From positions 2,600,001-2,664,000 of the forward strand of contig NZ_JAGE01000001.1 in the NCBI RefSeq assembly GCF_000526495.1: a stretch of DNA of 64,000 bases. Direction: 5' to 3'. Numbering within the stretch: the stretch's first letter is position 1; the number at the start of each line of letters is the position of its first letter. The translations under genes were made by a program, and so were the position numbers. Below are positions 45,946 through 53,130 of this stretch, in pieces. This DNA is from Ruminiclostridium josui JCM 17888. GTDB lineage: Bacteria > Bacillota > Clostridia > Acetivibrionales > DSM-1351. The notes beneath the pieces were generated by a model that was given only the letters and a program-made list of their open reading frames with translations, was not told the origin of the DNA and searched no databases.

Positions 45946-47052
45946 ATGCCATTAAAATTTCCCGTAGGTATTGTTATACCTTTTGCTGGACCATTAAAAG
46001 AAGATCAGTTAAAATCTTCTGGTTGGCTTCCTTGTGATGGAAGAATGTTAGATAAAAAAAACTATTTAGAACTGTTTAATGTAATAGGAACAAAATATGG
46101 AGGAGATGGTATTCCTAACTTCTATATACCTGACCTTCGTGGAAGATTTGTACGTGCAACCGACCATGGAAGGGGATTTGACCCTGATGCAAAGCAGCGT
46201 AAAGCGGCAAGGTCAGGAGGAGTGACAGGAGATAATACAGGCTCTGTTCAGGATTATGCAACAGCCAAGCCAAAGAATGATTTTATAACAAGCGATAGCG
46301 GTGAGCATAGTCACTCAGTGGATCATCTGCCTACAGACTACTGGAATGCTGCAGCTGCCATAACCGATAATGAAGGAGCCAACTTCCCGAGCAAGACATC
46401 TGAATCAGGTAAAGCTGGACTACATACACATACTATCATAAGCGGCGGTGACAGTGAAACCAGACCTGCAAACCTGTATATGCATTGGATTATAAAATTT
46501 ACTTCTAGTGATTACGATGAAGCGATGCTATTGCCGGCAGGTTCCATAGTATCCTTTGCAGGAGATGCCATAAATCAGAAAGATAACCTTATTGCCAATG
46601 GCTGGCTGCCATGTATAGGCGGTTCTTATGATGTTAGTAAATATCCTGAACTTTATGAAAATATATGTAATATATACGGAGGAGATGAAAAGAAGTTTAG
46701 TGTACCGGATCTTAGAGGTTTATTTGTAAGAGGTGTAAATTCAAATACATCAGACACACCCGGTGTGCATGGAGCAACAAGAATAGGACAAATAGAGGAT
46801 TGCTTAACTGCTCTTCCAAAAACTGAAAAATTTACGTTATCAACAGACGGAAAACATACTCATAGTGCTCCTAATCTGCCGAAGGATAAATATATAGAAA
46901 ATTATTGTGCAGGCCACCAAGTTGCTAATTTCCCATCAGGTCAAGTAACCGGTAAACAAGGAAATCATAAACATAGTATCATTGGCGGTGATTCTGAGAC
47001 ACGTCCAGTAAATATTTGCTTGGATTATATTATAAAAACCAGCAATGTATAA
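45946..47052 (+). CDS. Protein with two tandem tail-collar domains
   Basis: A 368-residue protein made of two homologous copies, about 1-185 and 190-368. Each begins PVGIVIPFAGPL or PAGSIVSFAGDA, has a WLPC(D/I)G motif and RGRFVRATDH or RGLFVRGVNS, an HxH (GEHSHSVDHLP; GKHTHSAPNLP), and ends GGDSETRPAN or GGDSETRPVN. Neither has a signal peptide. Each copy is closely related to the single-domain neighbour at 45319, so duplication within the locus is likely. AGGAGG precedes the ATG. A terminator follows at 47107-47147. Confidence 0.85.
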   Translation: MPLKFPVGIVIPFAGPLKEDQLKSSGWLPCDGRMLDKKNYLELFNVIGTKYGGDGIPNFYIPDLRGRFVRATDHGRGFDPDAKQRKAARSGGVTGDNTGSVQDYATAKPKNDFITSDSGEHSHSVDHLPTDYWNAAAAITDNEGANFPSKTSESGKAGLHTHTIISGGDSETRPANLYMHWIIKFTSSDYDEAMLLPAGSIVSFAGDAINQKDNLIANGWLPCIGGSYDVSKYPELYENICNIYGGDEKKFSVPDLRGLFVRGVNSNTSDTPGVHGATRIGQIEDCLTALPKTEKFTLSTDGKHTHSAPNLPKDKYIENYCAGHQVANFPSGQVTGKQGNHKHSIIGGDSETRPVNICLDYIIKTSNV

Positions 47053-47106
47053 ACTTGATAAATTCAAGTTAAGAATAGTCCTCGTGTGATATATTAATAT
47101 ACATAG

Positions 47107-47147
47107 AAAAAGCATGGATTGGTAAAATTACCGATTCATGCTTTTTT
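47107..47147. terminator. Bidirectional terminator after the tail-collar genes
   Basis: AAAAAGCATGGATTGGTAA and TTACCGATTCATGCTTTTTT pair with one G-U, short loop, T-run at the end. The convergent arsR-type gene ends at 47155. Confidence 0.85.
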
Positions 47148-47154
47148 ATAGAAA

Positions 47155-47454
47155 TTAAATACTTCTTATTACAGACTCCAATAACCCCGGAAATCTTGCG
47201 TTTAATTCATCATACCTTAAGGACATAAACCTTTGTTTACCCTCAATTCGCACATTTATTATGCCGGATTCCCTTAAAACCTTAAAGTGATGGGAAAGGG
47301 CAGATTTGGTAAGTTCTATATTGCAGCATGCACATGTGGTTTCCTTCTGGTTGGCAAGATTTTTAATAATCTGAAGCCGGATAGGGTCACCAAGGGCATT
47401 TAAAACAGTAGATAAACACATTTGTTCTGCCGTAGGATGAAATAGTTCCCGCAA
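47155..47454 (-). CDS. ArsR-family transcriptional regulator
   Basis: A 99-residue winged-helix repressor: ALGDPIRLQIIKNLANQ, then LTKSALSHHFKVLRESGII as the recognition helix and GKQRFMSLRYDELN as the wing. A Cys-rich ETTCACCNI segment lies just before the recognition helix; several ArsR relatives sense thiol-reactive or metal ligands there, so redox or electrophile sensing is possible. It is divergent from an OYE-type reductase gene, with a perfect palindrome between them that is the likely operator. AGGAGGT precedes the start. Confidence 0.92.
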   Translation of the reverse strand: MRELFHPTAEQMCLSTVLNALGDPIRLQIIKNLANQKETTCACCNIELTKSALSHHFKVLRESGIINVRIEGKQRFMSLRYDELNARFPGLLESVIRSI

Positions 47455-47515
47455 GTTTCTGACCTCCTGTATTATTCTAATATACTATTGAATTATACCA
47501 CAGGCTGTGATATAT

Positions 47516-47547
47516 TTAAATAGTTCAATTATATTTGAACTATTTAA
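47516..47547. promoter_or_regulatory. ArsR-type operator between arsR and the OYE gene
   Basis: TTAAATAGTTCAA (47516-47528) and TTGAACTATTTAA (47535-47547) are perfect 13-bp arms with a six-base centre. This is the typical form of an ArsR-family site and sits midway in the 172-bp divergent intergenic region, where it would control both genes. Confidence 0.85.
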
Positions 47548-47626
47548 CATTAGTAAACTTTAAATTTTAGAATATAATAATAAGTATCTTTTACAGTTTG
47601 CTAATTTATGTAGGGAGGTAAGTATT

Positions 47627-48616
47627 GTGAAATTGCTGAGTGAACCCTTAAGTGCTGGAAATCTGAAATTAAGCAACAGATTGGTTATGCCGCCCATGGC
47701 TACTGCAAAGTCTGAAGATGACGGAAAAGCTAGCCGTAAAATTATTGAATATTACGATGAAAAGTCAAAGGGAGGCCATATAGGTCTTGTTATTATTGAA
47801 CACAGTTATATAAGCAAGGAAGGCAAGGCTAGTAGTAATCAGTTGTCCATAGCTGATGACAGTGTAATAGAAAATCTAAAAAAATTATCGGATGTAATCC
47901 ACAAAAATGGCTCAAAGGCTATAATGCAGATTAATCATGCAGGAAGTGCAACTTCTGACAAAATAACAGGATTAAGTCCTGTAGGTCCTTCTGCAGTATC
48001 ACATCCGAGAAATCCCAATGTTGTTCCCAAAGAGCTTGCCATAGAAGGAATAAATGGTATAATCAGTTCATTTGCAAGTGCTGCTAAAAGGGTTAAAGAA
48101 GCAGGATTTGACGGTGTTGAGATACATTCAGCTCACGGATACCTTCTGAATCAGTTTTTCTCACCAATAAGTAATAAGCGTTCCGATGAATATGGCGGAA
48201 ATGTTTTAAACAGAATAAAAATACACCTGCAGGTAATAGATGCTGTAAAAAAAGCAGTAGGAGAGGACTTTACAGTTTTACTGAGACTTGGGGCATCCGA
48301 TTATATGGAGGGTGGCACCACAATAGAGGACAGCATTATAGCAGCTCGTGAATTTCAAAAGGTAGGGGTGGCGGCTTTAGATATTTCAGGGGGCTTCTGC
48401 GGATATGTTAAGCCAGATGCAAATGAGGAAGGTTACTTCTGGCCTTTGACAAAAGCAATCAAGGAACAGGTTTCCATTCCTGTCATACTTACAGGAGGAA
48501 TCACTGAGGCAGAGTCGGCAGAAAAGCTTTTGGCCGACGGAAAAGCTGATTTGATAGGAGTAGGTAGAGCAATTTTGAGTGATTCTGATTGGGCTGCCCG
48601 TGCGATGGGTATATAA
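47627..48616 (+). CDS. NADH:flavin oxidoreductase of the Old Yellow Enzyme family
   Basis: A 329-residue FMN-dependent TIM barrel. NRLVMPPMATAKS at the N-terminus, MQINHAGSA, FDGVEIHSAHGYLLNQFFSP with the substrate-binding His pair and catalytic region, and IPVILTGGITEAESAE are all diagnostic. It is the short form without the C-terminal 4Fe-4S/FAD domains, so it uses NAD(P)H directly to reduce activated alkenes such as enones. Start GTG at 47627 follows AGGGAGG. The divergent ArsR regulator with its Cys motif suggests induction by electrophiles. A DUF1858 gene follows 39 bases later. Confidence 0.93.
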   Translation: MKLLSEPLSAGNLKLSNRLVMPPMATAKSEDDGKASRKIIEYYDEKSKGGHIGLVIIEHSYISKEGKASSNQLSIADDSVIENLKKLSDVIHKNGSKAIMQINHAGSATSDKITGLSPVGPSAVSHPRNPNVVPKELAIEGINGIISSFASAAKRVKEAGFDGVEIHSAHGYLLNQFFSPISNKRSDEYGGNVLNRIKIHLQVIDAVKKAVGEDFTVLLRLGASDYMEGGTTIEDSIIAAREFQKVGVAALDISGGFCGYVKPDANEEGYFWPLTKAIKEQVSIPVILTGGITEAESAEKLLADGKADLIGVGRAILSDSDWAARAMGI

Positions 48617-48655
48617 ATTGAGACTAATAAATTAATTCTGTAAGGAGGTGATAAT

Positions 48656-48850
48656 ATGATAACTAAGGACTGGTCAATAACTGATATAGTTGAGAAATAT
48701 CCTAAAACTGCAGAAATATTGATGAACCACGGAATGCACTGTTTTGGATGTATGGCAGCAAGATTTGAAAACATAGAACAGGGTGCCATGGCTCACGGTA
48801 TAAATGTAGATGAATTAATAAAAGAGCTTAACGAGGCAATAAAAGAATAA
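48656..48850 (+). CDS. DUF1858 redox-disulfide protein
   Basis: A 64-residue helical protein of the DUF1858/hybrid-cluster-associated redox-disulfide family. ITDIVEKYPKTAEILMNHGMHCFGCMAA carries the CxxC at residues 27-30. Such proteins accompany redox or stress enzymes and are thought to exchange a disulfide or bind a cluster. AAGGAGGTG precedes the ATG. It probably shares the OYE transcript and the ArsR control. Confidence 0.9.
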   Translation: MITKDWSITDIVEKYPKTAEILMNHGMHCFGCMAARFENIEQGAMAHGINVDELIKELNEAIKE

Positions 48851-48871
48851 GCTTAAATAAGAGTAGCAGAA

Positions 48872-48936
48872 GATAAAAATAAGCATAATTACCTAAGTAT
48901 AAAAATTACTTTCGGTTATTACGCTTATTTTTTTAT
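48872..48936. terminator. Bidirectional terminator
   Basis: AAAAATAAGC (48875-48884) with GCTTATTTTT (48923-48932), stem extended inward by TAATxACC/GGTxATTA with mismatches. It lies between the DUF1858 gene and the convergent DUF1646 gene. Confidence 0.75.
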
Positions 48937-48940
48937 CTTA

Positions 48941-49996
48941 CTATATAAAGAATATTATTACGAAATAAATAATAAGCAGAACCAACCCCAATGGAAGCCC
49001 GATTTTTGCCCATTCTCGACTCTTAATACTAAGTTTCCCTGCGGATATAATATTGGGAATATTTCCAGGAATAAGCATTCCGCCGCTTAGCAGCAGTCCC
49101 ATGAGAATCGCCTGAATCTGTTTAGTACTCATGGCTGGGCTTACTTCGGCAGCTGCAAGTGTTGCATTGTCCAGTACAGCAGAAGATATATTTATCCAGT
49201 ATAATAACATACTGGGCAAGTGAATGACATATGTGTTTATAAGAGGCTTAAATCCGGAACCCAACAGTTCTAATGCGATTATAAATAAGAATATTTTTAT
49301 GGCACGAACAAACACTGCTTTTTTACTTTCCAATTCCAATATTCCTTCATTTTCATCCTTCCAGCTGTTTTCTCCTTCAATTTCCCTTAGATTTGCTTTA
49401 TGCATCATTTTTGCAGCCACAGCTCCAAGTGTCGCCATAACAAGGACCCCAGGAATAACATATATGCCTATGTTCCTGAAAAGATAAGTAAAATCAGCTT
49501 TTAAAGAGGAAACTACTATAGTCGCAAGAGGCTCTCCGATAGGAGTAAGGGCTGAACCCAAACCAATTGCAAAACAGGATATTACGGTTAGCTTTACCTT
49601 CTGGCTGTGCTTGAATGGTAGTACGTGCACTATCTCGACAAGTATCAAAGCGGCAATTATAGCTGTAATTAGACTGGAAATTAGGCCTAAAACTATTATT
49701 AGCAAAAAAACAAAAATACCTATAGGTAAACGCTCTGTGGCATATCCTACAAATTTCTTGATTTTGCCTACTGAAATCCTGAAAATAAATCCGGCTACCA
49801 GTACAGCACCAGTTATAAAATAAAGTAGATAGTTTTCAAATATGTGAAGCAGTAGACCACTAGAGAGTGTACCTGAAATTAATGTTGCTGCAATTCCCAT
49901 AACAAGCAAAAAGTACTCCAGATTATGTTCTATGGGCTTAAATACAAAGGGTAGTATTAATATTAATGCTAGTACAATCAAAAGTCCGATAATCAT
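48941..49996 (-). CDS. DUF1646 membrane transporter (ion-transporter superfamily)
   Basis: A 351-residue integral membrane protein of about ten helices in the DUF1646 family, related to NhaD-type Na+/H+ antiporters and arsenite permeases. The two inverted halves are marked by GLGSALTPIGEPLATIVV and PGNIPNIISAGKLSIK, each a broken-helix ion-binding signature. SSAVLDNATLAAAEVSP lies between them. Cation, most likely sodium, export is inferred from the superfamily and from Na+-responsive riboswitches known ahead of this gene family. It is preceded by a 30-residue membrane protein gene and a structured leader. Confidence 0.88.
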   Translation of the reverse strand: MIIGLLIVLALILILPFVFKPIEHNLEYFLLVMGIAATLISGTLSSGLLLHIFENYLLYFITGAVLVAGFIFRISVGKIKKFVGYATERLPIGIFVFLLIIVLGLISSLITAIIAALILVEIVHVLPFKHSQKVKLTVISCFAIGLGSALTPIGEPLATIVVSSLKADFTYLFRNIGIYVIPGVLVMATLGAVAAKMMHKANLREIEGENSWKDENEGILELESKKAVFVRAIKIFLFIIALELLGSGFKPLINTYVIHLPSMLLYWINISSAVLDNATLAAAEVSPAMSTKQIQAILMGLLLSGGMLIPGNIPNIISAGKLSIKSREWAKIGLPLGLVLLIIYFVIIFFI

Positions 49997-50018
49997 TCAA
50001 ATCCTCCCAAAATTCTTT

Positions 50019-50111
50019 TTATTTCATAAAATTAGCTAAAACTAGTACGACTCCAATTGCTACCACGACATAGCAAATTACCATTATAAGATGCTTTTTT
50101 ATATTATTCAT
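50019..50111 (-). CDS. Thirty-residue membrane micro-protein upstream of DUF1646
   Basis: ATG at 50111 follows a very strong GTAAAGGAGGTGTCTCTA site. The 30 residues, starting MNNIKKHLIMVICYVVVAIG, form one transmembrane helix with a positively charged N-terminus. It ends 22 bases before the transporter start. A longer frame reading through from 50345 has no ribosome site and passes through the leader, so the short form is preferred. It may be a subunit or regulator of the transporter. Confidence 0.75.
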   Translation of the reverse strand: MNNIKKHLIMVICYVVVAIGVVLVLANFMK

Positions 50112-50199
50112 TAGAGACACCTCCTTTACACAAAACATAACTGGGAAACTTTCAAATATCCGGAAGTAATTTATGCTACGAGAATTGTATTTTTCAAAA

Positions 50200-50324
50200 T
50201 GAGAACGCAAAAAAGGCGAAAAACTCGTAAGCATACGAGCTTCCCACCCCAGAAGCCTAAAACTCTTGAAAACGGAAGTTATCCGTTCAACCGAAAAGAA
50301 CTTTATAAACTTATGGTTATTATA
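50200..50324 (-). promoter_or_regulatory. Riboswitch-like leader of the DUF1646 operon, candidate Na+-I (DUF1646 motif)
   Basis: A promoter TTGTGC (50347-50342), 17-bp spacer, TATAAT (50324-50319) on the minus strand starts an RNA with several stems: AACGG/CCGTT, GCTTC with GAAGC around TGGGGTGG, and CTCGTA (50239-50234) with TACGAG (50229-50224) followed by TTTTT. The last is a terminator, and the GCTTC/GAAGC stem overlaps a competing AAGC/GCTT pairing, as in an expression platform. A conserved RNA called the DUF1646 motif, reported to be a sodium riboswitch, lies ahead of this gene family. I cannot verify the consensus by eye. Confidence 0.55.
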
Positions 50325-50493
50325 ACATGGTGAAAAAGATTGCACAATATTTTTATGGAGCTGAGGAATAGAAACAAGAGGATTTATAGAAAATAAACTA
50401 ATAAATGTCAGGTTTTTACTTAAAAAACCAGAAAGCCATTGATATATTTAACGGTGTAAAGTAAGCATTTTGAGGATATGAACTGATATAGGT

Positions 50494-50564
50494 GCATTTT
50501 AGCAGGTCGACTAATTAGTCGAACATGAGCTGCATGATTTGCTGAAGTACGTTGACTAAAATGC
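50494..50564. repeat. Nested inverted repeat of 71 bp
   Basis: Outer arms GCATTTTAG (50494-50502) and CTAAAATGC (50556-50564) enclose a perfect 16-bp palindrome TCGACTAATTAGTCGA at 50507-50522. No coding function is visible. It could be a small mobile element, a recombination site or an operator. Confidence 0.5.
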
Positions 50565-50586
50565 TAAGAAAATTTATAAAGAAATA

Positions 50587-50630
50587 AACAAGAGGTGCTG
50601 GAATAATATAAAATCCGTGCACCTCTTGTT
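50587..50630. terminator. Terminator of the Mn-catalase gene
   Basis: AACAAGAGGTGC (50587-50598) pairs perfectly with GCACCTCTTGTT (50619-50630), just after the minus-strand stop at 50632. Confidence 0.75.
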
Positions 50631-50631
50631 A

Positions 50632-51324
50632 TTAATGTTGCTGCGGCTGCTGTGAATTAGGATTTTGAAAACTTGCAGGCTGTGGGTTATCGGCATTAAA
50701 GAACTGATTGCCCGGAGTTGAAAGGTTAAAGTAAAGTTTTGAATCCTTTGTGATTCCCCAATCTTTAAGCGAGCCTGTATCCTGAATTTTGTTAAAGGCT
50801 TCTCTGAACATAGTGTTATGAGCTTCCTCACGGTTTAAAAGAAAATCTATGGTACGTCTTACACCTTTATCTGTTATCTGTCTGTAGAGATATTCATAAA
50901 CTACCTTGGCACGTTGCTCTGCTGCAATGTTTGATAGAATATCAGCAGGAAGGTCTCCTGTTTCGTTGACATAAGCAGCTGTCCACAACTGTCCTGAAGC
51001 ATTGCTTAGCATTGGTGTAAGTCCAGTTAAAACATGGGCTTCTATGTTACCAACAGTAGCATTTTTAGCATCAAGAACATGGCCGTTTAGTAAATTTATT
51101 GTTTGTGCAACCATTTCCATATGGCCCAATTCTTCTGCGGCGATATCCAGAAACAAGTCCTTTATCTCTGGATCCTTTATTCTGAAACTCTGTGAAAGAT
51201 ATTGCAAAGCGGCTTTGAGTTCACCCTGAGGGCCCCCCAACTGTTCCTGGAGCATTGCAGCATAGTTAGGATTTGGGCCATCTACCTGAACATCTTGTAA
51301 AAGTGCTTTATCATGTTTAAACAT
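50632..51324 (-). CDS. Manganese catalase-family protein (CotJC-like)
   Basis: A 230-residue four-helix dimanganese protein. The metal ligands are visible in GGPQGELKAALQYLSQ (Glu), IAAEELGHMEMV (Glu and His) and the later TAAYVNETGDLPADILSNIAAEQRAK and NREEAHNTMF (Glu, His). The sequence resembles CotJC spore-coat catalases of clostridia. It ends in a Gln/Pro/Asn-rich tail. It would break down hydrogen peroxide, possibly in the spore. Start ATG follows AAAAGGAGATA. No CotJA/CotJB genes are adjacent. Confidence 0.92.
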   Translation of the reverse strand: MFKHDKALLQDVQVDGPNPNYAAMLQEQLGGPQGELKAALQYLSQSFRIKDPEIKDLFLDIAAEELGHMEMVAQTINLLNGHVLDAKNATVGNIEAHVLTGLTPMLSNASGQLWTAAYVNETGDLPADILSNIAAEQRAKVVYEYLYRQITDKGVRRTIDFLLNREEAHNTMFREAFNKIQDTGSLKDWGITKDSKLYFNLSTPGNQFFNADNPQPASFQNPNSQQPQQH

Positions 51325-51569
51325 AATGTTATCTCCTTTTTTTTAATTATTTGGTATTAGAATTTGTAGTATTATATAAAATATTCTTCAATTATTTTAT
51401 ATAATATTAATTGTTTTCGTGGGTAAAGATAGTTTAATTAATAAACGATGATGATATGATTGAAAAAAGGTGGAGTTAAAAAGGACGATATGGTGAGAAG
51501 TTACAGTAACCAATCAAATTAAACTCACATATATTGGATTTATAAATATATATAAGTGAGTGATTTGCT

Positions 51570-52850
51570 TTGAGAATTCATGTTGTTAAACCAGGTGAAA
51601 GTATATATTCAATTGCGCAGCAATACAGGGTTTCACCGCAAAAAATAATATCTGATAATGAACTGACCAACCCGGGACAGCTGGTTATAGGACAAACTTT
51701 GGTTATATTGGAGGGAACCAGACGACATGTTGTAGCACCTGGTGAATCAGTTTATTCAATAGCAAGGTCCTATAAAATAAGTATTAATGAATTGCTGGCA
51801 GCCAATCCTCAGATTTCTGTCTCATCACAAATACAGCCTGGAATGGTTATTACAATACCTCCGGTAACCTATGATTACGGGCCTATGGAAGTTAACGGCT
51901 ATGCTTTTCCTAATATTGATATGAATGTATTAAGAAAAACTTTGCCCAATCTGACTTACCTTAGTATTTTTAGTTATCAGGTAAGTCTTGACGGAAATCT
52001 TAAGTCCATACCCGATGAACCGCTTATTGAGGCTGCAAGAGCTGCTAGAGTAGCCCCGCTTATGGTTATAACAAACATAAAAGAAGGTGGAGGTTTTGAC
52101 AGCGATATTGCACATTCAATACTTACAAACGAGACAGCACAGACAAATCTTATTAATAACGTTACCAGAATTTTAAGACAGAAGAATTATTTTGGTTTGG
52201 ATATTGATTTTGAGTATATATATCCATATGACAGAGAGAGTTACAATAACTTCCTGAGACGGGTGGTAAGAACTCTTAGACCTCTTGGTTATACCATTAC
52301 TACGGCACTAGCTCCTAAGATATCAGCTACTCAGCAGGGAAAATTGTATGAGGCTCATGATTATCCTGTTCACGGAGCATTGGTTGACCATGTTATACTT
52401 ATGACTTACGAGTGGGGATTCACATATAGTGCACCAATGGCAGTATCTCCTATAACCGGGGTAAAACGTGTTCTTGATTATGCTGTAACAGTTATACCAA
52501 GAAGAAAGATATTCATGGGAATGTCGAATTACGGTTATGACTGGACATTACCATATACTCCGGGAACTGCTGCAAGAACTGTTACTAACGTAGGCGCAGT
52601 GGACCTTGCCAGAAGAGAAGGGGCTGAAATCCAGTTTGATGAAGTATCTCAGGCACCTTTCTTCTATTACTATGCAGATGACGGAAAGCAGCATGTAGTA
52701 TGGTTTGAAGATGCCAGAAGTATATTTGCCAGACTGACTCTTGCTCATGAATACAGACTAGGTGGAGTAAGTTACTGGACAATAAACCGCTACTTCCCAC
52801 AGAATTGGTTGGTTTTAAGCTCTATTTTTAATATAAGAAAGTTACTCTAA
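51570..52850 (+). CDS. LysM-GH18 spore cortex or germination hydrolase (YaaH/SleL-like)
   Basis: A 426-residue protein. Two LysM domains occupy residues 1-45 (HVVKPGESIYSIAQQYRVSP) and 50-95 (HVVAPGESVYSIARSYKISI). A GH18 domain fills the rest; the active-site motif reads YFGLDIDFEYIYP (DxDxE form, catalytic Glu about residue 218). This architecture is that of SleL/YaaH, N-acetylglucosaminidases acting on cortex fragments during germination. There is no signal peptide, as in SleL. The start is TTG at 51570 with a weak site; a sporulation sigma factor may drive it. It is followed by a strong terminator. Confidence 0.93.
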   Translation: MRIHVVKPGESIYSIAQQYRVSPQKIISDNELTNPGQLVIGQTLVILEGTRRHVVAPGESVYSIARSYKISINELLAANPQISVSSQIQPGMVITIPPVTYDYGPMEVNGYAFPNIDMNVLRKTLPNLTYLSIFSYQVSLDGNLKSIPDEPLIEAARAARVAPLMVITNIKEGGGFDSDIAHSILTNETAQTNLINNVTRILRQKNYFGLDIDFEYIYPYDRESYNNFLRRVVRTLRPLGYTITTALAPKISATQQGKLYEAHDYPVHGALVDHVILMTYEWGFTYSAPMAVSPITGVKRVLDYAVTVIPRRKIFMGMSNYGYDWTLPYTPGTAARTVTNVGAVDLARREGAEIQFDEVSQAPFFYYYADDGKQHVVWFEDARSIFARLTLAHEYRLGGVSYWTINRYFPQNWLVLSSIFNIRKLL

Positions 52851-52886
52851 TATATTTATAGTCTTTCTGCTGCTACTTATGAACAT

Positions 52887-52942
52887 AGCGACTGCAGCCA
52901 CACAATACGCATATTTATGCGGATTGTGTGGCTGCAGTCGCT
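52887..52942 (+). terminator. Very strong terminator after the GH18 gene
   Basis: AGCGACTGCAGCCACACAAT pairs with ATTGTGTGGCTGCAGTCGCT over 20 pairs, with a further ACGCATA/TGCG helix at the tip, then a T-rich tail. Confidence 0.9.
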
Positions 52943-53032
52943 TTATTTGTAGATTAATTTACGTCATATGTCAACGGGCTGTTGGGATATATCTTATGTA
53001 AACATTTGGTGTGTTTACTATTTAACAATTTG

Positions 53033-53093
53033 ATTGATTATTCTTAATCAATTTGATAAAATAATGTAGAAATATGTAGAAATATGTAGAACA
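53033..53093 (+). promoter_or_regulatory. Operator-like palindrome and three 10-bp tandem repeats before ndh2
   Basis: ATTGATTA-TTCT-TAATCAAT (53033-53052) is a perfect 8-bp-arm palindrome. It is followed by three copies of ATGTAGAAAT (53064-53073, 53074-53083 and a variant ATGTAGAACA at 53084-53093), each about one helical turn apart. The electron-transfer operon starts 38 bases downstream. Confidence 0.5.
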
Positions 53094-53130
53094 AATAAGG
53101 AAAATTTAGTAAGCAAAGAGGGGGAGCCAA

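Noticed and set aside
45319-47052. Part of an active prophage
   Set aside because: Neighbouring genes are ordinary regulators and enzymes; no integrase, capsid, terminase or lysis gene is in the window.
50019-50345. 108-codon frame read through from 50345
   Set aside because: The first 78 codons run through a structured leader and promoter; only the last 30 codons have a ribosome site and protein-like composition.
53064-53093. Start of a CRISPR array
   Set aside because: Repeats are only 10 bases with no spacers, and no cas genes are present.
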